This document shows, piece by piece, positions 8,607 through 16,830 of a stretch of DNA of 64,000 bases. Positions within the stretch are counted from its first letter, which is position 1; each line of letters opens with the position of its first letter. The translations under genes were made by a program, and so were the position numbers. Source of the stretch: JADJOM01 sp963817435 (GTDB lineage Bacteria > Gemmatimonadota > Gemmatimonadetes > Gemmatimonadales > GWC2-71-9); NCBI GenBank assembly GCA_963817435.1, contig CAWFNY010000001.1, positions 1,736,001 through 1,800,000 on the forward strand, read 5' to 3'. Under the pieces are notes generated by a model that worked only from the letters and a program-made list of their open reading frames with translations, made no database searches and was not told the origin of the DNA.

Positions 8607-10129
8607 TCCGTCGGCCCCGTCTGCTCGTCACGCTGGAAGTTGTGCTTGTCCATCAGACGGTACAGCGTCGTCCGGTCGATGTTCGCCAGGCGCGCCGCCT
8701 TGGACATGTTCCCGCCGGCCCGTCCGATGAGACGGGTCAGGTACTCCTTTTCGAAGTGCGCCACGACCCGGTCCTTCGAGATGTGGTACGCCTCGTCCAG
8801 CGCCGGGGAAGCGGCCGAGGATTCCGGCGGGAATTCCGCGGCGTCCTCGTAGATCGGAATGTCGTTCGGCTGGATCATCATGTCGGGCTCCGCCAGCACC
8901 GCCACATGCTCGATGACGTTCTGGAGCTCGCGCACGTTGCCCCGCCACGGACGTGACCGGAGGAACGCGATACTCGCGTCCGACAGCTTGGGCACCCGAT
9001 CGCCCATCTGGCGATGGCGCGACCAGTAGTAGGTCAGAAAATGATTGGCGAGCAGCGGGATATCCTCGAGCCGCTTGCGGAGCGGCGGCAGCTTGATCGG
9101 AACCACCCGCAGGCGATAGAACAGGTCGCCTCGCAGGATGCCCTGATTGACCGCCTCCTGCGGGTCCCGGTTGGTGGCCGCGATGTAGCGGACGTCCACG
9201 ACGGCGTCCTGGGTCTCGCTCCCGACCCGGCGGACGACACCATCCTGAATGACGCGCAGCAGCTTGGCCTGCAGCGGCATCGTCATCTCGGTGAGTTCGT
9301 CGAGGAACAGCGTCCCGCCGTTCGCCGTCTCGAGGAGGCCCGGCTTGTCGCGGTCCGCGCCGGTGAAGGCGCCCTTCCGGTGGCCGAACATTTCGGATTC
9401 GAGCAGCGGCTCGGGAAGCGCGGCGCAGTTGATCGGCACCAGCGCCCGGCTGGTCCGCCGGCTGTGCTGGTGAATGAACTGGGCGATGACTTCCTTGCCG
9501 GTGCCGCTCTCGCCGGAGATGAACACGGAGGCATCGGTCGCCGCGACCTTCCGGGCGAGATCCACGGCCTTCCGGAACAGGGGTGAGATCCCGATCAGCG
9601 AGATCTTGTCGCTATGCCCCCCCTGATTCGCGAGCTGCTGTTTCAGGTCGCGCGTCTCACGCGCCACCATGACCGCGTGAGAAGCACGGCCGATCAGGAC
9701 CTGCAGGTGGGTCGCGGAGAAGGGCTTCGGGAGGTAGTCCCACGCGCCGGCTCGGAGCGCTTCGATGCTGCTCGTCACGCTCGGGTTGCCGGTCATCACG
9801 ACCACGATGGTGTCGCGATTGAACTCCAGCGCGGACCGGAGGATGTCCATCCCCGAGGTCTGCGACATGTACAGATCCACCAGAATGATGTCGAATTTCC
9901 GGCGCTTCACCGTCTCGAGCGCTTCTTCGCCGCGACCGATCAGGGTGACATTGTACCCGTCCATCTGCAGCACGCTGGCACAGCTCTCCCGGAGCGTGCG
10001 CTCGTCGTCGACGATGAGAATACGAATGCTCGCCTTGACCTCGCCCGGAATCGACAGCGGATCGCGCCCGCCGGAATCCGGCGGCGGTCCGTCAGGCCGG
10101 CGAGTCGTGTGCGTCAGCGAGGATCCCAT
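8603..10129 (-). CDS. Sigma-54-dependent response regulator (NtrC family)
   Basis: A 508-residue activator with the full REC-AAA+-Fis layout. The receiver has the acidic pair D41/D42 and phosphoacceptor D85 (ILVDLYMS). The AAA+ domain has Walker A GESGTGKE (206-213), the sigma-54 contact loop GAFTGA (253-258) and Walker B GGTLFLDE (271-278). The C terminus holds a Fis-type helix-turn-helix (GGNMSKAARLANIDRTTLYR). An intact GAFTGA means it can open sigma-54 promoters. It heads an operon with the histidine kinase and wecB and is divergent from the Wzc-like gene. AAGGAG lies 7-8 nt before the ATG. The gap in front contains a sigma-54-like element facing each way. Confidence 0.95.
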   Translation of the reverse strand: MGSSLTHTTRRPDGPPPDSGGRDPLSIPGEVKASIRILIVDDERTLRESCASVLQMDGYNVTLIGRGEEALETVKRRKFDIILVDLYMSQTSGMDILRSALEFNRDTIVVVMTGNPSVTSSIEALRAGAWDYLPKPFSATHLQVLIGRASHAVMVARETRDLKQQLANQGGHSDKISLIGISPLFRKAVDLARKVAATDASVFISGESGTGKEVIAQFIHQHSRRTSRALVPINCAALPEPLLESEMFGHRKGAFTGADRDKPGLLETANGGTLFLDELTEMTMPLQAKLLRVIQDGVVRRVGSETQDAVVDVRYIAATNRDPQEAVNQGILRGDLFYRLRVVPIKLPPLRKRLEDIPLLANHFLTYYWSRHRQMGDRVPKLSDASIAFLRSRPWRGNVRELQNVIEHVAVLAEPDMMIQPNDIPIYEDAAEFPPESSAASPALDEAYHISKDRVVAHFEKEYLTRLIGRAGGNMSKAARLANIDRTTLYRLMDKHNFQRDEQTGPTE

Positions 10130-10233
10130 CGTGCGCTCCTTGGCCGCGGGCGGTTTCCCGTCCGGCGACTTGCGAGACCGTAACTAGTGTGGCTTTCAGC
10201 CCGGGGCACGGCGCCCCTGAGGCGGGATTCGCG

Positions 10234-10257
10234 GTGGTAGTGCATCTTTGATACCAC
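10234..10257. promoter_or_regulatory. Inverted repeat, possible enhancer site for the sigma-54 activator
   Basis: GTGGTA (10234-10239) and TACCAC (10252-10257) form a perfect 6-bp inverted repeat with a 12-nt spacer. The right half, ATACCACA, recurs in direct orientation at 10318-10325 (ATCATACCACACTG). Both lie 90-190 bp upstream of the plus-strand sigma-54-like element, the usual distance for NtrC-type enhancers. The link to the neighbouring activator is inferred. Confidence 0.3.
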
Positions 10258-10415
10258 AGTCCGAGGCGGAGAAGAAGCAGGCCGGTGTTGCGGCAAATAT
10301 AGTCTCCTGCGCTAATCATACCACACTGTTGCGTCGACACGACAGTTCGGGTGGGTTCTGGCACCGAATGCGGCGGCCTTGGCCCGCGAGCGGGGCAATC
10401 TTCCGGCGACCACGC

Positions 10416-10431
10416 TGCAACGGCGGTACCG
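10416..10431 (-). promoter_or_regulatory. Sigma-54-like promoter facing the activator operon
   Basis: Read on the minus strand this is CGGTACCGCCGTTGCA, aligning with TGGCAC-N5-TTGCA: GG and GC have the required 10-base gap, and 8 of the 10 core positions match. A start near 10405 would give a leader of about 275 nt before the activator ATG, implying autoregulation. It shares its GGTACC with the opposing element. Confidence 0.4.
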
Positions 10432-10439
10432 ACCTTGCA
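10424..10439 (+). promoter_or_regulatory. Sigma-54-like promoter facing the Wzc-like gene
   Basis: CGGTACCGACCTTGCA matches TGGCAC-N5-TTGCA with GG (10425-10426) and GC (10437-10438) exactly 10 bases apart and 8 of 10 core positions conserved. A start near 10450 leaves a leader of about 60 nt before the ATG at 10513. The element overlaps the opposing minus-strand element by the palindrome GGTACC. Confidence 0.5.
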
Positions 10440-10512
10440 GACTGGGAATCCTGAGATAGGCTTCAGTTGCATCGTGGCGCTTACAACCTTTCAGTCCCCA
10501 AGCCAGGAACCC

Positions 10513-12924
10513 ATGGCAGGCAAACTCGTCTCGTCCCAAAACATGGGCTCCCCGCACGACCAGCCGGTCGAGATGACACCGTTCCAGGGCGTGGGTGCCC
10601 CGATGGCCCCGCTGGAAGCCCGGGAAGAACCAGTGAACTGGGGGCGCTACGTCTCGGCGCTGCGCCGCTACCGCTGGCTGATGCTGCTGATCGTGCTGCT
10701 CGGCAGCACCATCGGGGTGGTGGTTGCCCGCTTCGTGCCTCCGTCATACGTCGCCGTCACGACCATCTGGGTGGAAAGCGACGCCGGCAAGAACGGACCG
10801 ATCCGTCCTGGCGAGTTGCTGGATCCCGCGGGCTGGGTCCAGCTGCTCCAGACGCCGCTGGTGTATGCCCCGGTGGTGCACCGCCTCAAGCTCTACCTGC
10901 AGACGGCCGTCCCGCGCGACACGCTCGCCTTCAAGTCGTTCGACGTCAGCAACAAGTTCGGCACCGGCAGCTTCAAGCTGGAGGTCGATCAGGCCGGCAA
11001 GACCTGGAAGCTCTACCGCAACCGGAACCTGTTCTCCGAGGGCCAGGTCGGCGATTCCATTGCCAGCGGCAAGGCGCTTGGCTGGCTCTGGGCACCCACG
11101 GCGCAGCAGCTCGGGCGGGATCGGACGATCGAATTCGAACTTCAGGACCCGCAGGTGGTGATCACCAAGATCGCGGGCGATCTGCACGCGAACATGCCGG
11201 AGAAGGGGTCGTTCCTCCGTGTGGCCCTCGAGAGCAAGGACCGCGAGCGCGTGGCGACGGTCGTGAACGCGATTTCCCAGGAGTTTGTCGACCAGGCGGC
11301 CGATCTCAAGAAGCGCAAGCTCACCGAGCTTCGCATCGCCCTGGATTCGCAGGTCGCGATTGCCTACGCGAACCTGCGTGACGCCGAATCACGGCTGAAG
11401 ACCTTCCAGATCGCGACCATCACCGAGCCCCGTTCCGGCGTGCTGTCCATAACTCCCGGCCTGACGGCCACCACCGGTCAGGCCACGTCGGACTACTTCG
11501 GCCAGAAGGTCACGCTGGACCGCATCAAGCGCGATCGCGAGCAGCTCGAAGCGGTGCTCGAACGCGCGCGCGGCGGGGCGATCACCGTGGACGCGTTCCA
11601 GACGATCCCATCGGTCACCCAGGCGCCACAGTTGCGTCAGGCGCTTTCCGATCTGACCGTGCGCGAAGCCGAGCTGACGGCCCTGCTGCAGCGCTACACA
11701 CCAGAGCATCCGCTGGTGAAGCAGGCGCAGGCCGGCATCGACCTGCTCCGCAACACCCAGATTCCGGAGTACGCGCAGGCCCTGATCGACCAGCTCAAGT
11801 ACCAGGAAGCCGACCTGTCGAAGCGACTCGGATCGACCGCGCAGGAGATGCGCACCATTCCGCAGGTCGCGATCGCCGAAACTCGCCTGACGCGCGATCT
11901 CGAGGCGGCCGACGGGCTCTTCAAGATGCTCAACGCCCGGCTCGAGGAGGCCAAGCTCTCCGAGCTCTCGGCCATCCCGGACGTCCGCATCCTCGACTAT
12001 GCCGTCCCGCCCAGGAAGCCGTCCAGCAATACCGCGCCGAAGATCATGCTCATGGCCTTCGCCGGCAGCCTCGGATTCGCGGTCGCGCTGGCGCTGCTGC
12101 TCGACCAGCTCGACAAACGCTTCCGGTACCCGGAGCAGGTCTCGAGCGACCTCGGCCTCCCCATCCTCGGCGCGATCCCGGCGATCAAGAAGGACCGCCG
12201 GGGTGGCCTGGCACCGGAGCAGGCCGCGCAGGTCGTCGAGGCCTTCCGTACCGTCCGGCTCAACCTGGCGCATTCGTACGGGGCGGCGGGACCGGTCATG
12301 CTCACCGTTTCCAGCCCGGGCGCAGGTGACGGCAAGTCGCTCGTCTCGTCCAACCTTGCCGTGTCGTTCGCCGAAGCAGGTTATCGCACGCTGCTGATCG
12401 ACGGCGACATCCGTCGTGGCGAGATCCACCGGATGTTCGGCGTCGACCGCCGTCCCGGACTGCTCGATTACCTGACGGGGGAATGCGGTCTCGAGGAGAT
12501 CATCCGGCCCTCGACGCAGCGTGGCCTGTCCGTGATCCCGTGCGGCACGCGCCGCCATCAGGGGCCCGAGCTGCTGGGCTCGTCCGCGATGGCGGAACTG
12601 ATGGCCGAGATGAAGGTGCGATTCAACGTGATCATCGTCGACAGCCCCCCGCTGGGCGCCGGCATCGATCCTTTCGTGCTGGGCACCACCACCGGCAACA
12701 TGATGATGGTGTTCCGGTCGGGCGAGACGGACCGGCAGATGGCCGAAGCCAAACTGCGGCTGCTGGACCGGCTGCCGGTGCGGGTGCTCGGGGCGGTGCT
12801 GAACGAGATCCAGGCGGAGGGCGTCTACCGGTACTACTCGTACCTGTACGGCTATACCTCGGACGAAGAGAAGCCGGCGCAGGTCGCCGCGCAATCGGCG
12901 GCGGGCGTGCAGGGCGGCAGCTGA
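10513..12924 (+). CDS. Polysaccharide chain-length determinant / BY-type tyrosine kinase (Wzc-like)
   Basis: An 803-residue inner-membrane protein that would control EPS polymer length and export with the Wza-like protein encoded downstream. It has two transmembrane helices (about 55-75 and 511-531) flanking a large periplasmic, coiled-coil-rich Wzz region, then a cytoplasmic kinase domain with Walker A (SSPGAGDGKS, about 600-609), Walker A' (LLIDGDIRR, about 627-635) and a C-terminal tyrosine cluster (YRYYSYLYGY). The start at 10513 is preferred over the in-frame ATG at 10351 because AGGAA lies 4-5 nt before it and the upstream part overlaps the promoter elements. It is convergent with the degenerate-GGDEF regulator. 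Confidence 0.92.
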   Translation: MAGKLVSSQNMGSPHDQPVEMTPFQGVGAPMAPLEAREEPVNWGRYVSALRRYRWLMLLIVLLGSTIGVVVARFVPPSYVAVTTIWVESDAGKNGPIRPGELLDPAGWVQLLQTPLVYAPVVHRLKLYLQTAVPRDTLAFKSFDVSNKFGTGSFKLEVDQAGKTWKLYRNRNLFSEGQVGDSIASGKALGWLWAPTAQQLGRDRTIEFELQDPQVVITKIAGDLHANMPEKGSFLRVALESKDRERVATVVNAISQEFVDQAADLKKRKLTELRIALDSQVAIAYANLRDAESRLKTFQIATITEPRSGVLSITPGLTATTGQATSDYFGQKVTLDRIKRDREQLEAVLERARGGAITVDAFQTIPSVTQAPQLRQALSDLTVREAELTALLQRYTPEHPLVKQAQAGIDLLRNTQIPEYAQALIDQLKYQEADLSKRLGSTAQEMRTIPQVAIAETRLTRDLEAADGLFKMLNARLEEAKLSELSAIPDVRILDYAVPPRKPSSNTAPKIMLMAFAGSLGFAVALALLLDQLDKRFRYPEQVSSDLGLPILGAIPAIKKDRRGGLAPEQAAQVVEAFRTVRLNLAHSYGAAGPVMLTVSSPGAGDGKSLVSSNLAVSFAEAGYRTLLIDGDIRRGEIHRMFGVDRRPGLLDYLTGECGLEEIIRPSTQRGLSVIPCGTRRHQGPELLGSSAMAELMAEMKVRFNVIIVDSPPLGAGIDPFVLGTTTGNMMMVFRSGETDRQMAEAKLRLLDRLPVRVLGAVLNEIQAEGVYRYYSYLYGYTSDEEKPAQVAAQSAAGVQGGS

Positions 12925-12934
12925 AGCCGGCGAC

Positions 12935-13861
12935 TCAGGCGGAGGCGGGCAGGCTGGCGGGCTCGAACGCGCGGATGCGATCGCTGGTCGGCAGTTCCCG
13001 AAGTTGCCGGAGGGCGGCGGTGGCCCGGAGCAGCATTTCCACCGCATCGACCCGGGCCTCGGAAAAATCAGCCACGGCGCAGTAGCCTGCCCGCAGAGGG
13101 ATCTGGCCTGCGCCGTTTTCCTTGCGCGCGTGGAGCGCGCGCTCCAGCCGCTCGAACATCCGCACGGCTCCGGCCGATTCAGTATCGGGCGCGATCACGG
13201 CGAATTCGCCCTCGCCGAGGCGACCGATGGCATCCGAGGCGCGGCCATGTTCGCGGAGAATCTGGCCGATATCCCTGGCCAGGTCTCCCCGGAACGGTTC
13301 ACCCGGGCCGGGCTGATGCGAGAAGACAAGGCAGGACAGTGCCTGCCGCCGGCGGAAGACTTCGGAGCCGATCTCGCGGGCACGGCGGGACAGGCCGCGC
13401 ATGTTGTAGAGTCCGGTGAGCTGATCCAGCAGGCTTTCCTCGCGAAGCCGATCGGCCTCGAGCTTGGAAGCCAGAAAGGTGCTGAGCTTGAGGAGCAGGC
13501 TTTCGCCGTCGAGCGGCTGTCCCAGGAACTCCCACGCACCGGCCTTGTAGGCATCGAGGCGCTGGGCACGGCCGGAAGGGCCGGCGGTGGTGATAAGGAT
13601 TGGCGTCGTGGCGCTGAACCGGGGGTCCTGACGCAGCTGGCGGCAGACTTCGATGCCATGGATGTCCGGCATCTGCGCGTCGAGAATCACCAGGTCGGGG
13701 CGGGCCGTGCGCGCCCGCTCGAGCGCCTGGAGCCCGGTATAGGCGCGAAGCACCGCGTAGCCGTTGGGGGCCAGAATGCTTTCGAGCGATCGCGCCGACC
13801 ATTCCTGGTCGTTGGCGATCAGCACCAGCGGTGGATGGCGTGCGGGCTCTCGTTCAGTCAT
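12935..13861 (-). CDS. Response regulator with degenerate GGDEF domain
   Basis: A 308-residue two-domain regulator. The receiver has phosphoacceptor D61 (LVILDAQMPDIHG). The C-terminal half resembles a diguanylate cyclase, starting with the family-typical DQLTGLYNMRGL, but the signature loop reads GEGEF instead of GG(D/E)EF, so the second Gly and the metal-binding acid are altered. It is probably catalytically inactive and could act as a c-di-GMP- or protein-binding output. It is convergent with the Wzc-like gene and divergent from the Wza-like gene, which suggests a role in controlling EPS production. Activity cannot be excluded from sequence alone. Confidence 0.82.
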   Translation of the reverse strand: MTEREPARHPPLVLIANDQEWSARSLESILAPNGYAVLRAYTGLQALERARTARPDLVILDAQMPDIHGIEVCRQLRQDPRFSATTPILITTAGPSGRAQRLDAYKAGAWEFLGQPLDGESLLLKLSTFLASKLEADRLREESLLDQLTGLYNMRGLSRRAREIGSEVFRRRQALSCLVFSHQPGPGEPFRGDLARDIGQILREHGRASDAIGRLGEGEFAVIAPDTESAGAVRMFERLERALHARKENGAGQIPLRAGYCAVADFSEARVDAVEMLLRATAALRQLRELPTSDRIRAFEPASLPASA

Positions 13862-14330
13862 GCGTCCTCAGGAATCGGGAGCCGACCCACACCTTCTGTG
13901 AGGCGTGGAGAATGTCGTCCGACATGGCGCCAGCCACGTGACAACGGAGCCAGGCGGTCGCGCTCGACCATCATGCGCTGCGAGGGACAGAAGTGGAAGT
14001 CGATGCCGTACGATAAGTCTGGGATGCCGGAGTGGCAATACGACTCGGCGAAGTGCGAGGAAGGGCGGCGAGGCGCGGCGCGGGGTGATGCCTCGGATTT
14101 CGAGCCGCTGTCGCAGGAGGCCAACCCTAAGAGCGATAGCCATTTCACACAGTGGCTCAACCCCGTGGCGCACTCGCGGCATCGAGTGTAGGCTTGTGAC
14201 CACAGAAGACGGAATCGGGCCCAATTCTGTCGGGTCCTGGTTGGCGAAGCGCAAGCAGCATGCGGAGATGGCATTGGGGACAGGCCCGATCGCGACTAGC
14301 ACGCAGTGTGCACTGAAATTCCGGGATTAT
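13862..14330. other. Non-coding divergent gap before the Wza-like gene
   Basis: A 469-bp gap between the degenerate-GGDEF gene and the export gene. It contains a weak sigma-54-like element at 14166-14181 (TGGCGCACTCGCGGCA; GG-N10-GC correct but no TTGC) and a short inverted repeat CAGTG-TG-CACTG at 14304-14315. Open frames on both strands show no coding character that I recognise; a degraded gene is possible. Confidence 0.45.
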
Positions 14331-15158
14331 ATGAACCTTCTGACCCGACTTGTTGCCCACCCGGCACGCTGGACCTCGGCATGTGCCTTGCTCGTGGCAG
14401 CGACGCTCTTTTTGAGCGCAGGCGCATCGGCCCAGGAGGTGCCGACAGTCGATGCACGGCGGCCGATCGCAACTCGGGCGGAGTTGCAGCAGACACTGGA
14501 GGAGGCCGAAGCGCTGGCCAATTCCGATGCCTACAGCGCGTCATTCCGGGATGACAAACGCCAGGAAGCTGCGCTGATCCGGGAGCGGCTGCTGGAAGGC
14601 GATTTCTACGTCGGCGATCAGATCCTGATCACGATCACCGGCGATAGCGGTTCGAGCGGGACCAGAGTGGTGGGCCCTGGCCGGGTGATCTCTCTGCCGG
14701 GCCTGCCGGACATCCCGGTGCGCGGAGTGCTCCGTTCGGAGATCGAACCCTACCTGATCGAGCAGGTGTCCCGATTCGTCCGGGATCCCCAGATCAAGGC
14801 CCGCCCGCTCATCCGGCTCACATTCATGGGAGCCGTCGGCAAACCCGGGTTCTATCAGATGGACGCGGACAAGATGCTGAGCGACGCGCTGATGGACGCG
14901 GGTGGTATCGACAACGCGACGGAGCTCAAGAAGTCGAAGATCAAGCGTGGGGAAGAGGTGATCATGGAGGGCGACGCGTTCGCCAAGGCGGTCACCGACG
15001 GCGTCAACCTCGATGAGCTGAACCTGCGTGCTGGAGATGTGATTGACGTCGGCGCGAAAAACAAGAAGGATTGGTTCATGACGCTGCGGACCTTCGCGGT
15101 CATCCCGGCTCTGATCCTCAGCAGCTACGGTATCGGCAAACTGTTCGGCATTTTCTAG
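14331..15158 (+). CDS. Polysaccharide export protein (Wza-like, SLBB)
   Basis: A 275-residue outer-membrane/periplasmic export protein for EPS. It starts with a signal peptide (hydrophobic core about 17-30, cleavage near GASAQ35). The Poly_export domain follows (YVGDQILITITGDSG, VVGPGRVISLPGLPDIPVRG), then an SLBB-type domain (FMGAVGKPGFYQMDADKMLS...AGGI) and a C-terminal hydrophobic helix (FAVIPALILSSYGIGKLFGIF). There is no lipobox cysteine, unlike classical Wza. The ATG at 14331 is chosen because the signal peptide starts there; no strong ribosome site is visible. It heads the run sugar transferase-exosortase-EpsI and presumably works with the Wzc-like protein. Confidence 0.88.
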   Translation: MNLLTRLVAHPARWTSACALLVAATLFLSAGASAQEVPTVDARRPIATRAELQQTLEEAEALANSDAYSASFRDDKRQEAALIRERLLEGDFYVGDQILITITGDSGSSGTRVVGPGRVISLPGLPDIPVRGVLRSEIEPYLIEQVSRFVRDPQIKARPLIRLTFMGAVGKPGFYQMDADKMLSDALMDAGGIDNATELKKSKIKRGEEVIMEGDAFAKAVTDGVNLDELNLRAGDVIDVGAKNKKDWFMTLRTFAVIPALILSSYGIGKLFGIF

Positions 15159-15190
15159 CCGCTCGACGCAACTTGGGGATGAAAGGCGCA

Positions 15191-15937
15191 ATGGCTCAGG
15201 TAACCGGCACCCGCACGGCCCGTCACACCACGCGGGAGCACTGGCTCCGGCTGGTGGAGGACGTTGCGGAACCGATGGTGCCCAAGGCACGATCGGAGGC
15301 CTTGTCCCGCGCCCTCAATTTCGTGCTGGCGGCGATCGCGCTGCTGCTGCTGTCCCCCGTCCTGGTCCTCATCGCGATCGCCGTCAAGCTGACCAGCCGC
15401 GGTCCGGTCTTCTATTCGCAGACGCGGATCGGGATCGACCGGCGCTGGAGCCGGAACCCCGGCGACGATGCCGACGCGCGCCGCGCGCATGACCTCGGTG
15501 GGCGCGTCTTCACCATCTACAAGTTCCGCACGATGTGCGTGAATGCCGAGCATCTCTCCGGCGCCGTCTGGGCGGCCAAGGAGGATCCCCGGGTGACGCC
15601 GGTCGGCAAGTTCCTGCGCCAGTATCGCCTGGACGAGCTCCCCCAGTTGTTCAACGTCCTCCGCGGAGACATGAACGTCGTGGGCCCGCGCCCCGAGCGC
15701 CCCAGCATCTTCGCGCAGCTCAGGACGACAATCCCTCAGTATGACGCGCGGCAGCGGGTGAAGCCGGGTATCACCGGACTGGCCCAGGTCAACCAGCAGT
15801 ACGACCAGTGCCTGGACGACGTGCGCAACAAATTGCGCTACGATCTGGAATACCTGCGCCGACAGAGCTTCTGGGAAGACGTCCGCATCATGCTCAAGAC
15901 GGTCCCGGTCATTCTCTTCAAGCGGGGCGGGTGGTAG
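15191..15937 (+). CDS. Undecaprenyl-phosphate sugar phosphotransferase (priming glycosyltransferase)
   Basis: A 248-residue polyprenyl-phosphate hexose-1-phosphate transferase (bacterial sugar transferase family), which loads the first sugar of the EPS repeat onto undecaprenyl phosphate at the inner membrane. It has one N-terminal membrane segment (FVLAAIALLLLSPVLVLIAI) followed by the family motifs KFRTM, RLDELPQLFNVLRGDMNVVG-PRPE and RQRVKPGITGLAQVN. It lacks the large N-terminal domain of WbaP and so resembles the minimal PglC form. Start 15191 has AAAGG upstream; ATG 15179 in the same frame is an alternative. It lies 32 bp after the export gene. Confidence 0.92.
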   Translation: MAQVTGTRTARHTTREHWLRLVEDVAEPMVPKARSEALSRALNFVLAAIALLLLSPVLVLIAIAVKLTSRGPVFYSQTRIGIDRRWSRNPGDDADARRAHDLGGRVFTIYKFRTMCVNAEHLSGAVWAAKEDPRVTPVGKFLRQYRLDELPQLFNVLRGDMNVVGPRPERPSIFAQLRTTIPQYDARQRVKPGITGLAQVNQQYDQCLDDVRNKLRYDLEYLRRQSFWEDVRIMLKTVPVILFKRGGW

Positions 15938-15945
15938 GGGCCAGG

Positions 15946-16830
15946 GTGCAGGCCACCAGCACTCCCGTATCGACCCCGGCCAAGCTGCCAAGGGACCTAT
16001 CGAGGCTCGCCCCGCTCCTCTTCGCCGCAATCGCGTTCGCCATCCTGTTCGCCAAGCCAGCAACGCTTCTCGCCTCGGACTGGTGGAACGATCCTGACGC
16101 GGGCCACGGACTGCTCCTCGCCCCGCTGGCGCTCTGGCTGGGCTGGAAGCGAGGGCTGGTCGCCCCACAGCCGCAGCGCGTGTATGGTGTCCTGCTGCTG
16201 ATCGGCGGCGTCGCACTCCGCTATCTCTCCGGACTGGCCGCCGAGCTGTTCACGATGCGGCTGTCGATGGTGATCGCCGCATTGGGGCTGATCGTCTTCT
16301 TCCTGGGCTACCGCCAGGTCCTCGCCTGGTGGCTGCCGGTCACTCTCGTCATCCTCTCGATCCCGATCCCGGCGGTGCTGACGAGTTCGCTCGCGCTGCC
16401 GCTCCAGCTGACTGCCTCACAATGGGGGGCGGCGCTGCTCAAGATCCGCCACGTGCCGGTGGAGCTCTCCGGCAACATCATCCGCCTCCCCGGCCGGGAC
16501 CTGTTCGTAACCGAGGCCTGCAGCGGCCTGCGCTCCCTCACCGCGCTGCTCGCGCTCGGTGTCCTCGTCGGTGGCCTCTGGCTCCGGCATCCAGCCAGCC
16601 GGGTGCTGCTGATCGCCCTCGCCATCCCGGTCGCCATGCTGGTCAACGCGTTTCGAGTCTTTCTCACCGGCTTCCTCGTGTACTGGGTGAATCCGAAGCT
16701 GGGCGAGGGGTTCATGCACCTCAGCGAAGGGTGGATGCTCTTCGTGGTCGCGTTCGTCATCCTGGGCGGCTTCACCTGGGCGGTCGCCGCTGCCGAACGC
16801 CGGGTGCTGGGGGCACCGGCGGATGGCTGA
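15946..16830 (+). CDS. Exosortase (XrtA-like)
   Basis: A 294-residue polytopic membrane protein of the exosortase family, thought to cleave and attach PEP-CTERM-type proteins at the membrane. The three conserved catalytic residues are present: C192 (TEACSGLRSL), R237 (NAFRVF) and H258 (FMHLSEG), in a background of about eight hydrophobic helices. The GTG start at 15946 follows a purine-rich GGGGCCAGG; the longer upstream frame would run deep into the sugar transferase. It overlaps epsI by eight bases, the usual exosortase-EpsI pairing in EPS clusters. No protein with a PEP-CTERM tail was found in this window, so its substrates must be coded elsewhere. Confidence 0.93.
   Translation: MQATSTPVSTPAKLPRDLSRLAPLLFAAIAFAILFAKPATLLASDWWNDPDAGHGLLLAPLALWLGWKRGLVAPQPQRVYGVLLLIGGVALRYLSGLAAELFTMRLSMVIAALGLIVFFLGYRQVLAWWLPVTLVILSIPIPAVLTSSLALPLQLTASQWGAALLKIRHVPVELSGNIIRLPGRDLFVTEACSGLRSLTALLALGVLVGGLWLRHPASRVLLIALAIPVAMLVNAFRVFLTGFLVYWVNPKLGEGFMHLSEGWMLFVVAFVILGGFTWAVAAAERRVLGAPADG

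Larger units (their letters stand above)
10130..10512. other. Regulatory gap between the sigma-54 activator and the Wzc-like gene
   Basis: A 383-bp divergent intergenic region. It holds the overlapping sigma-54-like elements at 10416-10439, the TACCAC repeats at 10234-10257 and 10318-10325, and a small GC hairpin near 10203-10217. In-frame codons upstream of the chosen Wzc start are not believed to be translated. No gene was found in it. Confidence 0.6.

Noticed and set aside
14242..14257. TGGCGAAGCGCAAGCA as a sigma-54 promoter
   Set aside because: GG-N10-GC spacing is met but the -12 box lacks TT; such partial matches are common in high-GC DNA.
13858..14302. Two minus-strand frames of 138 and 144 residues and the end of a plus frame in the gap before the Wza-like gene
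   Set aside because: Composition is not coding-like, there is no ribosome site and no family resemblance; treated as non-coding.
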